From: Verrucomicrobiota bacterium
GTDB taxonomy: Bacteria; Verrucomicrobiota; Verrucomicrobiia; Limisphaerales; SXTU01
DNA: 34,274 bases
Direction of reading: 5' to 3'
Assembly (NCBI GenBank): GCA_016235545.1
Contig: JACRKB010000214.1
Coordinates: 1-34,274, forward strand
The position numbers were made by a program, and so were the translations under genes. Shown here piece after piece: positions 10,992-19,794 of this stretch (the first letter of the stretch is position 1; the number at the start of each line of letters is the position of its first letter). The notes beneath the pieces are model-generated. The model saw only the letters and a list, made by a program, of their open reading frames with translations, did no database searches and had not been told where the DNA came from.

Positions 10992-11645
10992 TTAAGCGCG
11001 GTGCGTTTGGTATTTCACCTGCGCGTAGCGGAGCAGTTCCACGCGGTTGTTGATGATCAGCTTCACCATCAGGCGCGCCTTGTAGGTCTCCACCGATTTG
11101 GTGCTGACCTCTAACTCCGCCGCCACTTCCTTGGCGGTGTAGCCCTGGCCCAGCAAACGCAGCACCTGCGACTCCCGGGTGCTGAGGTCCGTGACGTGTC
11201 CGGGGTCGAGAATGGCCGTGCGGCCGGCCTTCGCCAGCAACTTAGGATCAAAGTGAACGCCGCCACGTGCCACCCGGCGGAGTGCGGCGAGCAAGTTAGT
11301 CGGGGAGGTGTCCTTGAGCACGTAACCGACGGCTCCCGCCCGGCGAACGTGATTCAACACCACCGGGGATTCATGGGCGGTGAACGCGATCACCCGCGCC
11401 TTGGGACAGGCGTTCAGGGTCTCCCGGGTCGCCTCCACGCCGTCGCTCTTCGGCAGGGAGATGTCCATCAGCACAAGCCGGGGCTGGAGTTTTTTCGCAA
11501 GGCGCACTGCTTCCGCGCCGTCCCCCGCCTCGCCCACGACCTCGAAGTCCGGCTGCCTGTCCAACAGATCGCGCAGCGCCGTGCGCAGGATGACGTGATC
11601 GTCGACAAGGAGCGTGCGGTGAGTTCTTGATTGACGGGTCGACAT
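10992..11645 (-). CDS. NarL/FixJ-type response regulator (REC + LuxR HTH)
   Basis: This 217-residue two-component response regulator has an N-terminal receiver (TLLVDDHVILR; acceptor D61 in LVLMDISLPKSDG; conserved K in YVLKDTSP). A C-terminal LuxR-type helix-turn-helix (LSTRESQVLRLLGQGYTAKEVAAELEVSTKSVETYKARLMVKL) follows. It is full length for the family. The start is supported by GGGGAG located six bases upstream on the coding strand (11652-11657). It is the only protein of the signalling cluster with a DNA-binding output. It is therefore the likely end point of the phosphorelay formed with the two hybrid kinases downstream, although that pairing is inferred from position only. Confidence 0.95.
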   Translation of the reverse strand: MSTRQSRTHRTLLVDDHVILRTALRDLLDRQPDFEVVGEAGDGAEAVRLAKKLQPRLVLMDISLPKSDGVEATRETLNACPKARVIAFTAHESPVVLNHVRRAGAVGYVLKDTSPTNLLAALRRVARGGVHFDPKLLAKAGRTAILDPGHVTDLSTRESQVLRLLGQGYTAKEVAAELEVSTKSVETYKARLMVKLIINNRVELLRYAQVKYQTHRA

Positions 11646-11671
11646 GGGTTACTCCCCGCAGAGTGATCCCA

Positions 11672-11699
11672 TTGAGAGCAAACGGTCTATGGCTATTTT
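11672..11699 (+). promoter_or_regulatory. Candidate sigma-70-type promoter for the XRE gene
   Basis: TTGAGA (11672-11677) and TATTTT (11694-11699) are separated by 16 bases in the divergent region, about 95 bases before the XRE start. They match the consensus hexamers at 5 of 6 and 4 of 6 positions. No Shine-Dalgarno is seen before the gene. Confidence 0.35.
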
Positions 11700-11792
11700 G
11701 CGCGCCCGCGCATTATGGCCTGACAAAGGGAAGCAGCGATCCGATCTGACCGCGCCACGCATGGAAGGGGCAGCGGGCCGCAGTCCGACTAC

Positions 11793-12050
11793 ATGAGCAG
11801 CCTTCCCAGAAAGGCGGCACCCGCCAACGTGATTGGCCCCCAGTTCCGCACCCATCGCGTGGAGGCGGGGTTGACACAGAAAGAGTTGGCGGAGCTTTGC
11901 CAGCGGAAGGGCCTGAATCTGACGCGGGGCACGCTGGCCAAAATGGAGTCCGGGGCCCGGTTCGTGAAGGCGTGCGGACTGTTCATCATCGCCAAGGTGC
12001 TCAACGTCCCGCTGGAGCGCTTTTACCCGCCCGGCTTCGGGCGCGGCTAG
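11793..12050 (+). CDS. Small XRE-family helix-turn-helix regulator
   Basis: This 85-residue protein is almost entirely one Cro/CI-type HTH domain: VIGPQFRTHRVEAGLTQKELAELCQRKGLNLTRGTLAKMESG, followed by IIAKVLNVPLERFYPPGF. The LTQKELAE helix and the RGTLAKMESG recognition segment are characteristic. There is no effector or metal-binding domain. It is divergent from the response regulator gene and sits 216 bases before smc in the same direction. It could be autoregulatory or a stand-alone housekeeping regulator. There is no toxin-like neighbour, so I do not call it an antitoxin. Confidence 0.88.
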   Translation: MSSLPRKAAPANVIGPQFRTHRVEAGLTQKELAELCQRKGLNLTRGTLAKMESGARFVKACGLFIIAKVLNVPLERFYPPGFGRG

Positions 12051-12201
12051 CCCGAGGGAGCGTGGAATCCGTTTGCGCAAGGGCGCGGAACTGGCGCATT
12101 GCCCTGGCCCCGGCGAGCCGTTCTTCAAGGAGCAATTTCACTCTCAACGCATCCCTTTGCAGCTTTTGCGTAAACGACGGATTGTCAGTTGTGAATAAGT
12201 C

Positions 12202-12239
12202 ACCCCCATATATGGTGGGTTTCCGCTTTACACCCCACC
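12202..12239. promoter_or_regulatory. Palindromes upstream of smc, possible operator
   Basis: CCATATATGG (12206-12215) is a perfect 10-bp palindrome flanked by CCC/GGG. It is followed by GGTGGG at 12214-12219, inverted as CCCACC at 12234-12239. They lie about 30-65 bases before the smc start, where an operator or promoter would be. An AT-rich core in such GC-rich DNA stands out, but the binding protein is unknown. Confidence 0.3.
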
Positions 12240-12266
12240 GGATATTGGGCTTACACTCCACCCATC

Positions 12267-15200
12267 ATGTATCTGAAGAACCTCACCGTTCTTGGCTTCA
12301 AGTCCTTCGCGGACAAGACATCGCTCAACTTCCAGCCCGGCATCACCGCCGTCGTCGGGCCGAATGGCTGCGGCAAGTCCAACGTGGCCGACGCCATCCG
12401 TTGGGTGCTGGGCGAGCAGTCGGCCCGAGCACTGCGCGGCGGCGAGATGGCCGACGTGATTTTCAACGGCACGGACGGTCGCCGGCCCCTCGGCATGGCG
12501 GAGGTTTCCCTGACCATCGGCGACGTGGACGCCGAGCAGCTCAAGGCGGCGGGCGTGGAGATGGCCTTCAACGAAATCACCATTACGCGCCGCATCTTCC
12601 GCGACGGCGGCTCGGAGTATTACATCAACAAGGTGCCGTGCCGGCTGCGGGACATTCAGCAGTTCTTCATGGGCACGGGGATGGGGAAGACGAGCTACTC
12701 CATCATGGCGCAGGGCCACATCACGCAAATCATCCAGAGCAAGCCCGAGGACCGGCGCATGGTGTTCGAGGAGGCGGCGGGCATCACGAAGTTCAAGGCG
12801 CAAAAGAAGGAGTCGCTCCGCAAACTCGAACACACCGACCAAAACCTTCTCCGTGTGGAAGACCTCATCCGCGAGGTGAAGCGGCAAATCGGCTCGCTCC
12901 AGCGTCAGGCCGGTAAGGCGCGTCGCTACAAGCAGGTCGCGATGGAGTTGCAGCATCTCGACACCCAGCTTGCGCGCCATCAGTTCGACACGTTGCAGGC
13001 CGAGATTTCCCAGCGCACGCACGAGGGCGAGCAGCTTCGCGCGGAGATGGAAGACCTTTCGCAGAGCGTCCTGCGCAGTGAGGACGAGCTTCAGCAACTC
13101 CGCCATCGCCTCTCCGACCTCGACGCGGAAATCAACGCGTCGCGCCAGCAGGGTCTCGAACTCAAGGGCCAGTCCGAGCATCACGAGCATCGCATCCAGT
13201 TCAACGACGAGCGACTCCGCGAGTTGGAGGCGCAGAACACGAAGGCTTTCCGCGACATCAACGAGTCGGAGGAACGCATCGGCTACGCGCGGCAGGAACA
13301 CGTCGCCGTCACGCAGCGGCTCTCCGAGTCGCAGCAGAAGCTCGAAACGTTGCGCGGCGAACTTAGCGCCAAGCAGCAGGCCGTCCAGACGGTCGAGCGC
13401 GAGCTTATCACGCGGCAGGAGGAACTTCGCCGCGCGCAGACGGAGGCCTTCAACTCCTCGCAGCAACTCAGCCGCGTGCGCAACGAAATCAACGCGCTCG
13501 ACTTGCAGAAGCAGGGCAACGTCGTGCGCCTCGAAAAGCTTTCCTCGGAGAAGATTCAGTTGGAGGAAGAACGCGGACGCCTTGATTCGCGCCTCACGGA
13601 GTTCGCCGCAAACGTCGAGACGGAGAAGCTCAGCGTCGTCGCGCAGCGCGGCACGGTCGAGGAGCGCCAGCAGCGGCTCCGCGACATTCAGGGGGAAATC
13701 AATTCCGTCAGCCACGAACTCGACACCATTCTCCGCGCGCAAGCAGGCGTGAAGTCGCGCCTCAACGTGCTCGAACAGTTGCAGGGCAGCCACGAGGGTT
13801 TTAGCGCAGGCGCGCAGGCCGCGCTCAAGCAGTCCAAGCTCGCGCTCGGCACGCTCGCCGACCGCATCCGCGTGCCGGACCAGTATGTCGTCGCTGTCGA
13901 GACCGCGCTTGGCCACCACCTCCAGCTCGTCTTGACGGAGCAGCCCGAGGCCGCGCAGCAAATCTTCGCGGACTTGAGCGCGAACAAGAAGGGCCGCGCG
14001 AACATCGGCTGCCTCGGCTTGAAGAATCCCGACTTCAAGCCCGCCGTTGCGACGGACGACGCGCCCGGCGAGTCGGCCTTGAAGGTCATCGAGGCGGATG
14101 AATCCATCGCCTACCTCATCAACGGACTGCTCGGCAACACCCGCATCGTTGCGGACCTCGCCGCCGCCACCGCCGCGTGGCAGCAGACGAATGGTGCTTA
14201 CAACTTTGCCACGCTCACGGGCGACCTGCTCAATCGGCAGGGCATTTTCACCGGTGGCTACTTGAGCGGCAGCGCGAATGGCAAGGCCCCATCCTCCATC
14301 CTTGGCCGCAAGAACCAGATCACCGGACTCAAGGCCGAGATTGAACAGGCGCAGGCGCAGGCGGACGGCATCAGCCACAAGAAGGGCGCGTTGCAAGCCG
14401 AGCAGACCGCGCTGCAAGCCAGCCTCCAGCAGGCCCAGACTGAATTGCGCACGCAGGAGGTCGCCATCGCCACGCGCGAGGGCGAGTTCAAGGCGCTCAA
14501 GCTCTCGCTCCAAAACCTCCACCTCCGCATTGACACGGTGGTCTACGAAATCCAGTCGCTCGCCGCGCAGGAGCAGGAGGGCAACGCCAAGCGCGAGCGT
14601 CTCGCGACCCAAATCGCGGAACTCGAAACACGCGAGCAGTCCGTGGTGGCACGCGTCGCGGAACTCGGCGCGAACATCGACACGCTCCGCCAGCAGCGCG
14701 ACACGGCTTTGACCGCCCTGAACGACACCAAGGTCGCCACCGCGACGGAAGAACAGCTTGTCCGCTCGTTCGCCGGGCAGAAGGCCCCGCTCGAAGCCCG
14801 CATCCGCGAGCTGGAGCAGTTGATCCAGACGCGCCAGACGGAGATCGGCGCGTTCGCCCAGCGCAAGACGCAGGCCGAGGGCGAGATCGCGGATTCCCGC
14901 CACCAGATTGAGCGGCTCCAGCACGAGCGCGAGCAGGTCGGCCAGCGCGTCACCGAGCTCGGCACGCAGAAGACCGCGCAGGAAGGCGACATCGAGCTGC
15001 GCGAGGAAGGCCTGCGCGAGCGCCGCAAGCAACTCGGCGAGCTTCAAGGCCGGCGCGGGGCGATTGACATCGAGCTGACGCAGAAAACGATGCAGGTGCA
15101 GAACCTCCGCCAGCGCATCCACGAGAAATACCAGGTCAACCTCGACGACGTGCGCAGCGAGTGCATCACCATCACCTACGCCGACGAGGGCGCGCCGAAG

Positions 15201-16028
15201 GTCGAGACCGTTTCACCCGAGGAAATGGCGAACCGCGGCATGGCCACGGATTGGGACAAAGTCGCCGAGCAAGTCGCGGCGCTCCAGACGAAGCTTGACG
15301 ACCTCGGGCCGGTGAACCACGCCTCCATCGAGGAATACGAGGAGGCCGAGACACGCCACGCGTTCCTCACCCAGCAGCACGGCGACCTCGTCGCCGCGAA
15401 GGCGCAGCTCCTCGAAATCATCAACAAGATCAACAACCAGACCAAGGTCATGTTCGCCGAGACCTTCGCCAAGATCCGCGACAACTTCCGCGTGCTCTTC
15501 ACGGAAATCTTCGGCGGCGGCAAGGCCGACCTCGTCCTCGTGGACGAGAACGACCTCTTGGAGTCGGGCGTCGAGATCGTCGCCAAGCCCCCGGGCAAGC
15601 AGCTCCAGAGCATCTCCCTCCTCTCGGGCGGCGAGCAGACCATGACGGCCGTCGCGCTGCTCTTCTCGATCTATCAGGTGAAGCCCTCGCCGTTCTGCGT
15701 GCTCGACGAGCTGGACGCACCGCTCGACGAGTCGAACATCAACCGCTTCATCCGCGTGCTCCAGCGCTTCCTCGTGCACTCGCAGTTCGTCATCATCACG
15801 CACAACAAGCGCACCATCGGCATTGCCGACATCCTCTACGGCGTGACCATGCAGGAGCACGGCGTGAGCAAGATCGTGAGCGTCAAGTTCCACAAACAAG
15901 ACGAACCCGCCGCCGACCGCACGTCTGCAACGCCGCTGGTCCCGCCCGCCGCCGTGCCCGCCGTGGAAGCCGAGGAGGACGCGCCGCACAAGCGCGAGGA
16001 GACCCTGGAAATCGTGATGGCGAAGTAG
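12267..16028 (+). CDS. smc: Chromosome segregation ATPase SMC
   Basis: This 1253-residue SMC condensin subunit organises and segregates the chromosome as a dimer with ScpA and ScpB (neither in this window). The N-terminal head has FKSFADKTSLNFQPGITAVVG and the Walker A motif GPNGCGKSN (31-39). Long coiled coils flank a hinge at about 520-670 (DRIRVPDQYVVAVETALGHH to LNRQGIFTGGYLSG). The C-terminal head has the ABC signature LSGGEQ (from about 1119) and Walker B FCVLDELDAPLDE (Asp near 1147). It is somewhat longer than the usual ~1180 residues, partly because of a Pro/Ala/Glu-rich tail after the head (about 1215-1253). The start ATG has no Shine-Dalgarno. A very long antisense frame across it is a codon-bias shadow. 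Confidence 0.97.
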   Translation: MYLKNLTVLGFKSFADKTSLNFQPGITAVVGPNGCGKSNVADAIRWVLGEQSARALRGGEMADVIFNGTDGRRPLGMAEVSLTIGDVDAEQLKAAGVEMAFNEITITRRIFRDGGSEYYINKVPCRLRDIQQFFMGTGMGKTSYSIMAQGHITQIIQSKPEDRRMVFEEAAGITKFKAQKKESLRKLEHTDQNLLRVEDLIREVKRQIGSLQRQAGKARRYKQVAMELQHLDTQLARHQFDTLQAEISQRTHEGEQLRAEMEDLSQSVLRSEDELQQLRHRLSDLDAEINASRQQGLELKGQSEHHEHRIQFNDERLRELEAQNTKAFRDINESEERIGYARQEHVAVTQRLSESQQKLETLRGELSAKQQAVQTVERELITRQEELRRAQTEAFNSSQQLSRVRNEINALDLQKQGNVVRLEKLSSEKIQLEEERGRLDSRLTEFAANVETEKLSVVAQRGTVEERQQRLRDIQGEINSVSHELDTILRAQAGVKSRLNVLEQLQGSHEGFSAGAQAALKQSKLALGTLADRIRVPDQYVVAVETALGHHLQLVLTEQPEAAQQIFADLSANKKGRANIGCLGLKNPDFKPAVATDDAPGESALKVIEADESIAYLINGLLGNTRIVADLAAATAAWQQTNGAYNFATLTGDLLNRQGIFTGGYLSGSANGKAPSSILGRKNQITGLKAEIEQAQAQADGISHKKGALQAEQTALQASLQQAQTELRTQEVAIATREGEFKALKLSLQNLHLRIDTVVYEIQSLAAQEQEGNAKRERLATQIAELETREQSVVARVAELGANIDTLRQQRDTALTALNDTKVATATEEQLVRSFAGQKAPLEARIRELEQLIQTRQTEIGAFAQRKTQAEGEIADSRHQIERLQHEREQVGQRVTELGTQKTAQEGDIELREEGLRERRKQLGELQGRRGAIDIELTQKTMQVQNLRQRIHEKYQVNLDDVRSECITITYADEGAPKVETVSPEEMANRGMATDWDKVAEQVAALQTKLDDLGPVNHASIEEYEEAETRHAFLTQQHGDLVAAKAQLLEIINKINNQTKVMFAETFAKIRDNFRVLFTEIFGGGKADLVLVDENDLLESGVEIVAKPPGKQLQSISLLSGGEQTMTAVALLFSIYQVKPSPFCVLDELDAPLDESNINRFIRVLQRFLVHSQFVIITHNKRTIGIADILYGVTMQEHGVSKIVSVKFHKQDEPAADRTSATPLVPPAAVPAVEAEEDAPHKREETLEIVMAK

Positions 16029-16037
16029 CGCGTTCCA

Positions 16038-16061
16038 GCGGCTGCAAGTCCCCGGCGCGGG
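16038..16061 (+). repeat. Degenerate copy of the GCGACTGCAAGTCGC repeat after smc
   Basis: Ten bases after the smc stop, 24 bases match the right arm of the 16236-16347 element at 21 positions. The palindrome is broken here, suggesting a decayed remnant. Confidence 0.6.
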
Positions 16062-16085
16062 TTCCCAACCTGTTCGTAATCTTCT

Positions 16086-16133
16086 TCCAAATCCTGCTCA
16101 TCCCCCCGTTCCTGCCGGAGCGCAGGATTTGGA
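16086..16133. terminator. Inverted repeat between convergent smc and RNase E/G genes
   Basis: TCCAAATCCTGC (16086-16097) pairs perfectly with GCAGGATTTGGA (16122-16133) across a 24-base loop. It is placed between convergent stop codons (16028 and 16360), so a bidirectional terminator is possible. It lacks a T-run and could be one more repeat element. Confidence 0.4.
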
Positions 16134-16235
16134 TTACAAGCAGGAAGAGGTCTCCCCTGCTTGCGCTGAGGCGCGTTCCCTCCGCTGAGTCACGCAGAGA
16201 ATCCCACGTTCCTCCAAGAGTCGGGACTTCTGCCA

Positions 16236-16347
16236 ATGCACCCGTGCCGGCGACTTGCAGTCGCCGCCTTGCGCATGAGCGGCATGGGCACCCAACGAAT
16301 TGCTGCAACCCATGCACGGCGACTGCAAGTCGCCGGCACGGGTGCAT
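16236..16347. repeat. 112-base palindromic element with 31-bp perfect arms
   Basis: Arms 16236-16266 and 16317-16347 are perfect inverted copies. Each arm itself contains the hairpin GGCGACTTGCAGTCGCC or its reverse complement. The central ~50 bases hold a further inverted pair GCATGGG/CCCATGC. It fills the gap between the convergent smc and RNase genes, and ends 12 bases before the RNase stop codon. Relatives are inside tsaD (1236-1303) and at 16038-16061. Confidence 0.92.
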
Positions 16348-16359
16348 AAGGGTGCCGCA

Positions 16360-18366
16360 TCAGGCCGCGCTTGTGGCCAGCTCCTCGTTGGTGACGGCGT
16401 TGAGGATTTTGAACTGCTCGGCGTGGAATGCTGGGTCGGCGCGGAAGGTGAGCTTGCCGAAGAACTTCTTCTCCATCTCGATCAGGATTTGCTCGTCCTC
16501 CTTGCGCAAGCGGTCGAGCACGGCGGGGTGGGAGACGACGCGCAGCTGGAAGTCGCTCTCGTCGCGCGGCCGTTTCTTGAGGATTTCCTGGAGCTTGCGC
16601 TGGATTTCCACGCTCATGGTCAGGGCGCTCTTCACCTTGGCGCGGCCTTTGCAGTAGGGGCAGTCCTCATAGACGGTGGCGCGGATGCTTTCGGTGTGGC
16701 GCTGGCGTGTCATCTCCATGAGGCCGAGCTGGGAGATGGGCAGGATGTGGGTCTTGGCCTTGTCGCGCCGGAGGCCGTCCTTGACGCGCTGATAGACGCT
16801 TTGCTGGTCGCGGCGGTGCCTCATGTCGATGAAGTCGAGGACGATGAGGCCGCCCAGGTTGCGCAGGCGCAGGAGGCGTGCGATTTCCTCGGCAGCCTCG
16901 AGGTTGACCTTGGTGATGGTTTGCTCCTTGTCCTTGTCCTGTTCCTTGCTCTTGTGGCTGCCGGTGTTGACGTCAATGGCCACGAGGGCCTCTGTTTCGT
17001 CCACGACGAGGTAGCCGCCGCTCTTGAGATGGACTTGGCGGGAGAAGGTGGCTTCGAGCTGCCGGCTGATGCCGAAGCGGTCGAAGACGGGCTGCGGCTC
17101 GTTGTAGAGCTTCACCTTGCTGATGGAGCGCTTGGATATCTTGCCGATCATTTCCTGCATCCGCTCGAACTGCTTGCTGTCGTCAATGACGATGCGCTCG
17201 ACATCCTCGGTGAGGAAGTCGCGCACGGTGCGCTCGATGAGGTCAGGCTCCTGGAAGACGCAGGTGGCTGGGCCCTGCTTGGTGATGCGCTCCTGCACGG
17301 CCTTCCACTCTTCGAGCAGGAAGGCGAGGTCCCGGATGAAGTAACGTTCCTGCTGGCCCTCGCCGGCGGTGCGGATGATGACGCCCATGCCGTCGGGGAT
17401 GTTGAGCTTGCGGACGATTTTTTTCAGGCGCTGGCGTTCCTCGCCCTGTTCGATCTTGCGGGAGATGCCGGACTGGTCGGAGTTGGGCAGGAGCACGAGG
17501 TAGCGGCCCGGGAGCGCGAGGTGGGTGGTGACGCGGGGGCCCTTGGTGCCGATGGGGCCTTTGGTGACCTGGATGATGATCTCGCTGCCCTTGGGGTAGA
17601 GCTTGGGGATGTCCTTCTGGGTTACTTTGGGCTTCTCCGGGAGCTTCTCATGGGGCTTGTCCTTGGGCGGGGACTTCTTCTCGCGTTCGACGATTTCGAC
17701 GCCGCTGTCGAGGTTGCTCGGCACGATGTCCCAGTAGTGGAGGAATGCGTTCTTCTCGAAGCCGATGTCCACGAAGGCAGCCTTCAAGCCGTCCTCGAGG
17801 TTGCGGATCTTGCCCTTGTAGATGCTTCCGACGAGGCGCTCCTCGGTGGTGCGTTCGATTGTGAACTCCTCGAGTCGTCCGTCCTCGCTGACGGCCACCC
17901 GGGTTTCGAGAGACTCGGAGTTGATGATGACCTCCTTGTGCACCTTCTTCTCCGGCTTCATCAGCTTCTTGACCTTGGTGACGACTTTTTGAGCGGCGTG
18001 CTTGAGGGTCGCCATGAGGCCCTTCGGACGGTCCTTGACCTCGACGGGCTTGAAGTCGGCTTCCTCGGCGTTGACCTCCTCGGGGGTCTCGAGATTCGGC
18101 TCGCGGTAGTCGTGGCGGCCTGCGGGCTTGGATGAGGCTTGCGATTCGCCCTCGGCTGGGAGGCCGGCGGCGATGTTTTCGGAGCGGCGGATTTCGTGCT
18201 CGTGGCGGCTGCGGGCGAAGACGGATTCCTCGACGTTGATTCTGATGCCGCCGGTGGCGGCCGCGCGCGCCTCGTGGGCGGCGCGGTCGGGCTTGGCGTT
18301 GGGGTTAAGGCCGCCTGTGGGGCGGAAGCGGCGGGTGCCGCCGCGGTTGGAGAAACGGTTGCTCAT
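16360..18366 (-). CDS. Ribonuclease E/G family endoribonuclease with long basic N-terminal extension
   Basis: This 668-residue single-strand-specific endoribonuclease would act in rRNA maturation and mRNA decay. After ~145 charged, low-complexity residues comes an S1 RNA-binding domain (about 175-285, GSIYKGKIRNLEDGLKAAFVDIG) interrupted by a Lys/Pro-rich stretch at 228-258. The catalytic core follows, with metal-binding aspartates in LVAIDVNTG (D465) and IVLDFIDM (D511). The zinc-link motif CPYC is at 569-572. Start ATG 18366 lies two bases after the rodA stop, so translation is probably coupled. The upstream in-frame extension overlaps rodA and is unlikely. E. coli RNase G is about 490 residues. 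The gene closes the mre-mrd cluster, a location also seen for rng in other bacteria. Confidence 0.93.
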   Translation of the reverse strand: MSNRFSNRGGTRRFRPTGGLNPNAKPDRAAHEARAAATGGIRINVEESVFARSRHEHEIRRSENIAAGLPAEGESQASSKPAGRHDYREPNLETPEEVNAEEADFKPVEVKDRPKGLMATLKHAAQKVVTKVKKLMKPEKKVHKEVIINSESLETRVAVSEDGRLEEFTIERTTEERLVGSIYKGKIRNLEDGLKAAFVDIGFEKNAFLHYWDIVPSNLDSGVEIVEREKKSPPKDKPHEKLPEKPKVTQKDIPKLYPKGSEIIIQVTKGPIGTKGPRVTTHLALPGRYLVLLPNSDQSGISRKIEQGEERQRLKKIVRKLNIPDGMGVIIRTAGEGQQERYFIRDLAFLLEEWKAVQERITKQGPATCVFQEPDLIERTVRDFLTEDVERIVIDDSKQFERMQEMIGKISKRSISKVKLYNEPQPVFDRFGISRQLEATFSRQVHLKSGGYLVVDETEALVAIDVNTGSHKSKEQDKDKEQTITKVNLEAAEEIARLLRLRNLGGLIVLDFIDMRHRRDQQSVYQRVKDGLRRDKAKTHILPISQLGLMEMTRQRHTESIRATVYEDCPYCKGRAKVKSALTMSVEIQRKLQEILKKRPRDESDFQLRVVSHPAVLDRLRKEDEQILIEMEKKFFGKLTFRADPAFHAEQFKILNAVTNEELATSAA

Positions 18367-18368
18367 GA

Positions 18369-19589
18369 TTAGTAGGACCTGCGATGCAGGTAGATGTTTT
18401 GGAGAAGGCCCGCAGCGACCAGGGTGCAAATCACTGAAGTCCCGCCGTATGATAACAGCGGCAGTGGCACGCCCGTCACGGGCATCAAACGGATGTTCAT
18501 GCCGATATTGATGAACACATGGCTGAACAGGAGCGCTACCACTCCCGCCGCCATCACTTTGCCCAGGCGGTCGCGCGCCTGGCCGGCGATTCTGATTCCG
18601 GCGAACAGAACCACCGCATAGAGCGAGAGCACAACCATGCTCCCGACGAATCCGCTCTCCTCGGCAAGCACCGAGAAAATGAAGTCGTTGTGTGCCACGG
18701 CGCGCGGCAGGTAGCCCAACACGTTCTGGGTTCCTTGCCGCCAGCCCTTGCCCGTCAGCCCACCGGAGCCGACGGAGATGAGCGCCTGCTCGACGTTGTA
18801 AGAGTCGTTGCGCTCCTGGATGCGGGCTTTCTGAAGCTCCGCCGCCGTGGCGTTGGGCGGAGCGAAATACTTGTGGTCGAGACCGAAATAGACCAGCAGC
18901 CGGCGGCGCTGGTAATCCTCCAGCTTGAACTGCCAGTTGGGAGGCGCGAACAGCACGTCCACGAGTATCAGCGCCACGATGAGCGCCGAGCCGCTGAGGA
19001 AGCGCCGCAGATACCTCGCCGGAATGCCGGCGACATACATCATCACAAAGCCGGTGGGGATGAGCACCAGCGCGGAGCCGAGGTCCGGCTCGATGAAGAT
19101 GAGCAGGAAGGGCAGGCCAAGTATGGCCAGGGATTTCCAGAAATTGCCCGTGAGCTTCAGCTCGTCGAGCGGCCGGGCGAGGAAGTTTCCGAGCGCGAGG
19201 ATGAAGGCGATTTTCGCAATCTCCGAGGGCTGAAGCTGGAAGATGCCCAGGTCAATCCACCTCCGCGCGCCAAACTTCATCGCGCCGATGTGTGGGATGA
19301 GCACGAGCAGAAGCAGGAGGATGCTGGCCCAGTAAAAGACGTAGGACCAGCGGGCGAGGGTTTGGTAAGGGATGATGCACGTCACCGCCATGGCCCCGAA
19401 CCCCGCAATGTAGAGGCAGATTTGTTTGAAGTGAAGCTGCTTGAACCACGGCACGCCCGCGCCCGACTCGGTCGCGTAGCGCGCGCTGTGAATGAAGAGC
19501 GCGCCCAGCACCATCAGCCCCAGCAAGGCGCACAGCAGCACCCAGTCAATCCGGGCGGGCTTTTCGGCGATGTTGGGGCGGGCGAGCAT
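18369..19589 (-). CDS. rodA: Rod-shape peptidoglycan glycosyltransferase RodA (SEDS family)
   Basis: This 406-residue inner-membrane protein has about ten hydrophobic segments. SEDS polymerases make glycan strands from lipid II and work with a class B penicillin-binding protein. Recognisable motifs are IDLGIFQLQPSEIAKIAFILALGNFLAR, FIEPDLGSALVLIPTGFVMM, ISVGSGGLTGKGWRQGTQ, HNDFIFSVLAEESGFVG, and GMNIRLMPVTGVPLPLLSYGGTS near the C-terminus. RodA rather than FtsW is supported by its place directly after mrdA in the mreBCD cluster. The gap to mrdA is 205 bases and contains repeats; the gap to the RNase gene is only two bases. Confidence 0.95.
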   Translation of the reverse strand: MLARPNIAEKPARIDWVLLCALLGLMVLGALFIHSARYATESGAGVPWFKQLHFKQICLYIAGFGAMAVTCIIPYQTLARWSYVFYWASILLLLLVLIPHIGAMKFGARRWIDLGIFQLQPSEIAKIAFILALGNFLARPLDELKLTGNFWKSLAILGLPFLLIFIEPDLGSALVLIPTGFVMMYVAGIPARYLRRFLSGSALIVALILVDVLFAPPNWQFKLEDYQRRRLLVYFGLDHKYFAPPNATAAELQKARIQERNDSYNVEQALISVGSGGLTGKGWRQGTQNVLGYLPRAVAHNDFIFSVLAEESGFVGSMVVLSLYAVVLFAGIRIAGQARDRLGKVMAAGVVALLFSHVFINIGMNIRLMPVTGVPLPLLSYGGTSVICTLVAAGLLQNIYLHRRSY

Positions 19590-19645
19590 CAGGCAGGGAG
19601 GCCCAAAGATTTGGGACGCACAAAACTAGGGAGGGGAGTTGCCCA

Positions 19646-19745
19646 CGGATAACGCGGATGCCAAACAGTGCGGAGAGGCTGGCTTTCATCCGCGTCATCC
19701 GCGGGCAGCACTCGGTTTTCCATGCCCGGAATCGGAACGGTTCCG
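19646..19745. repeat. Inverted repeats in the mrdA-rodA gap
   Basis: CGGATAACGCGGATG (19646-19660) is repeated inverted at 19687-19701 with one mismatch. A separate perfect hairpin CGGAAC-G-GTTCCG lies at 19733-19745. They fill much of the 205-base gap between mrdA and rodA within an apparent operon. Confidence 0.75.
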
Positions 19746-19794
19746 TTTGAAGCCCGGTGTTTTCCGTCTCGCAGTTTTGTAGGTGAGGTCAGCA

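Noticed and set aside
11793-12050. Antitoxin of a toxin-antitoxin pair
   Set aside because: The XRE-type domain fits, but no small toxin-like gene lies next to it. The neighbours are a response regulator and smc.
12228-15122. 964-codon open frame on the minus strand across smc
   Set aside because: It is the antisense shadow of a highly GC-biased gene. The translation is Leu/Arg/Ala-rich with no domain, while the plus strand encodes a complete SMC.
16300-18135. 611-codon open frame on the plus strand across the RNase E/G gene
   Set aside because: It is antisense to the catalytic core, and the acidic, Leu-rich translation is typical of a shadow frame.
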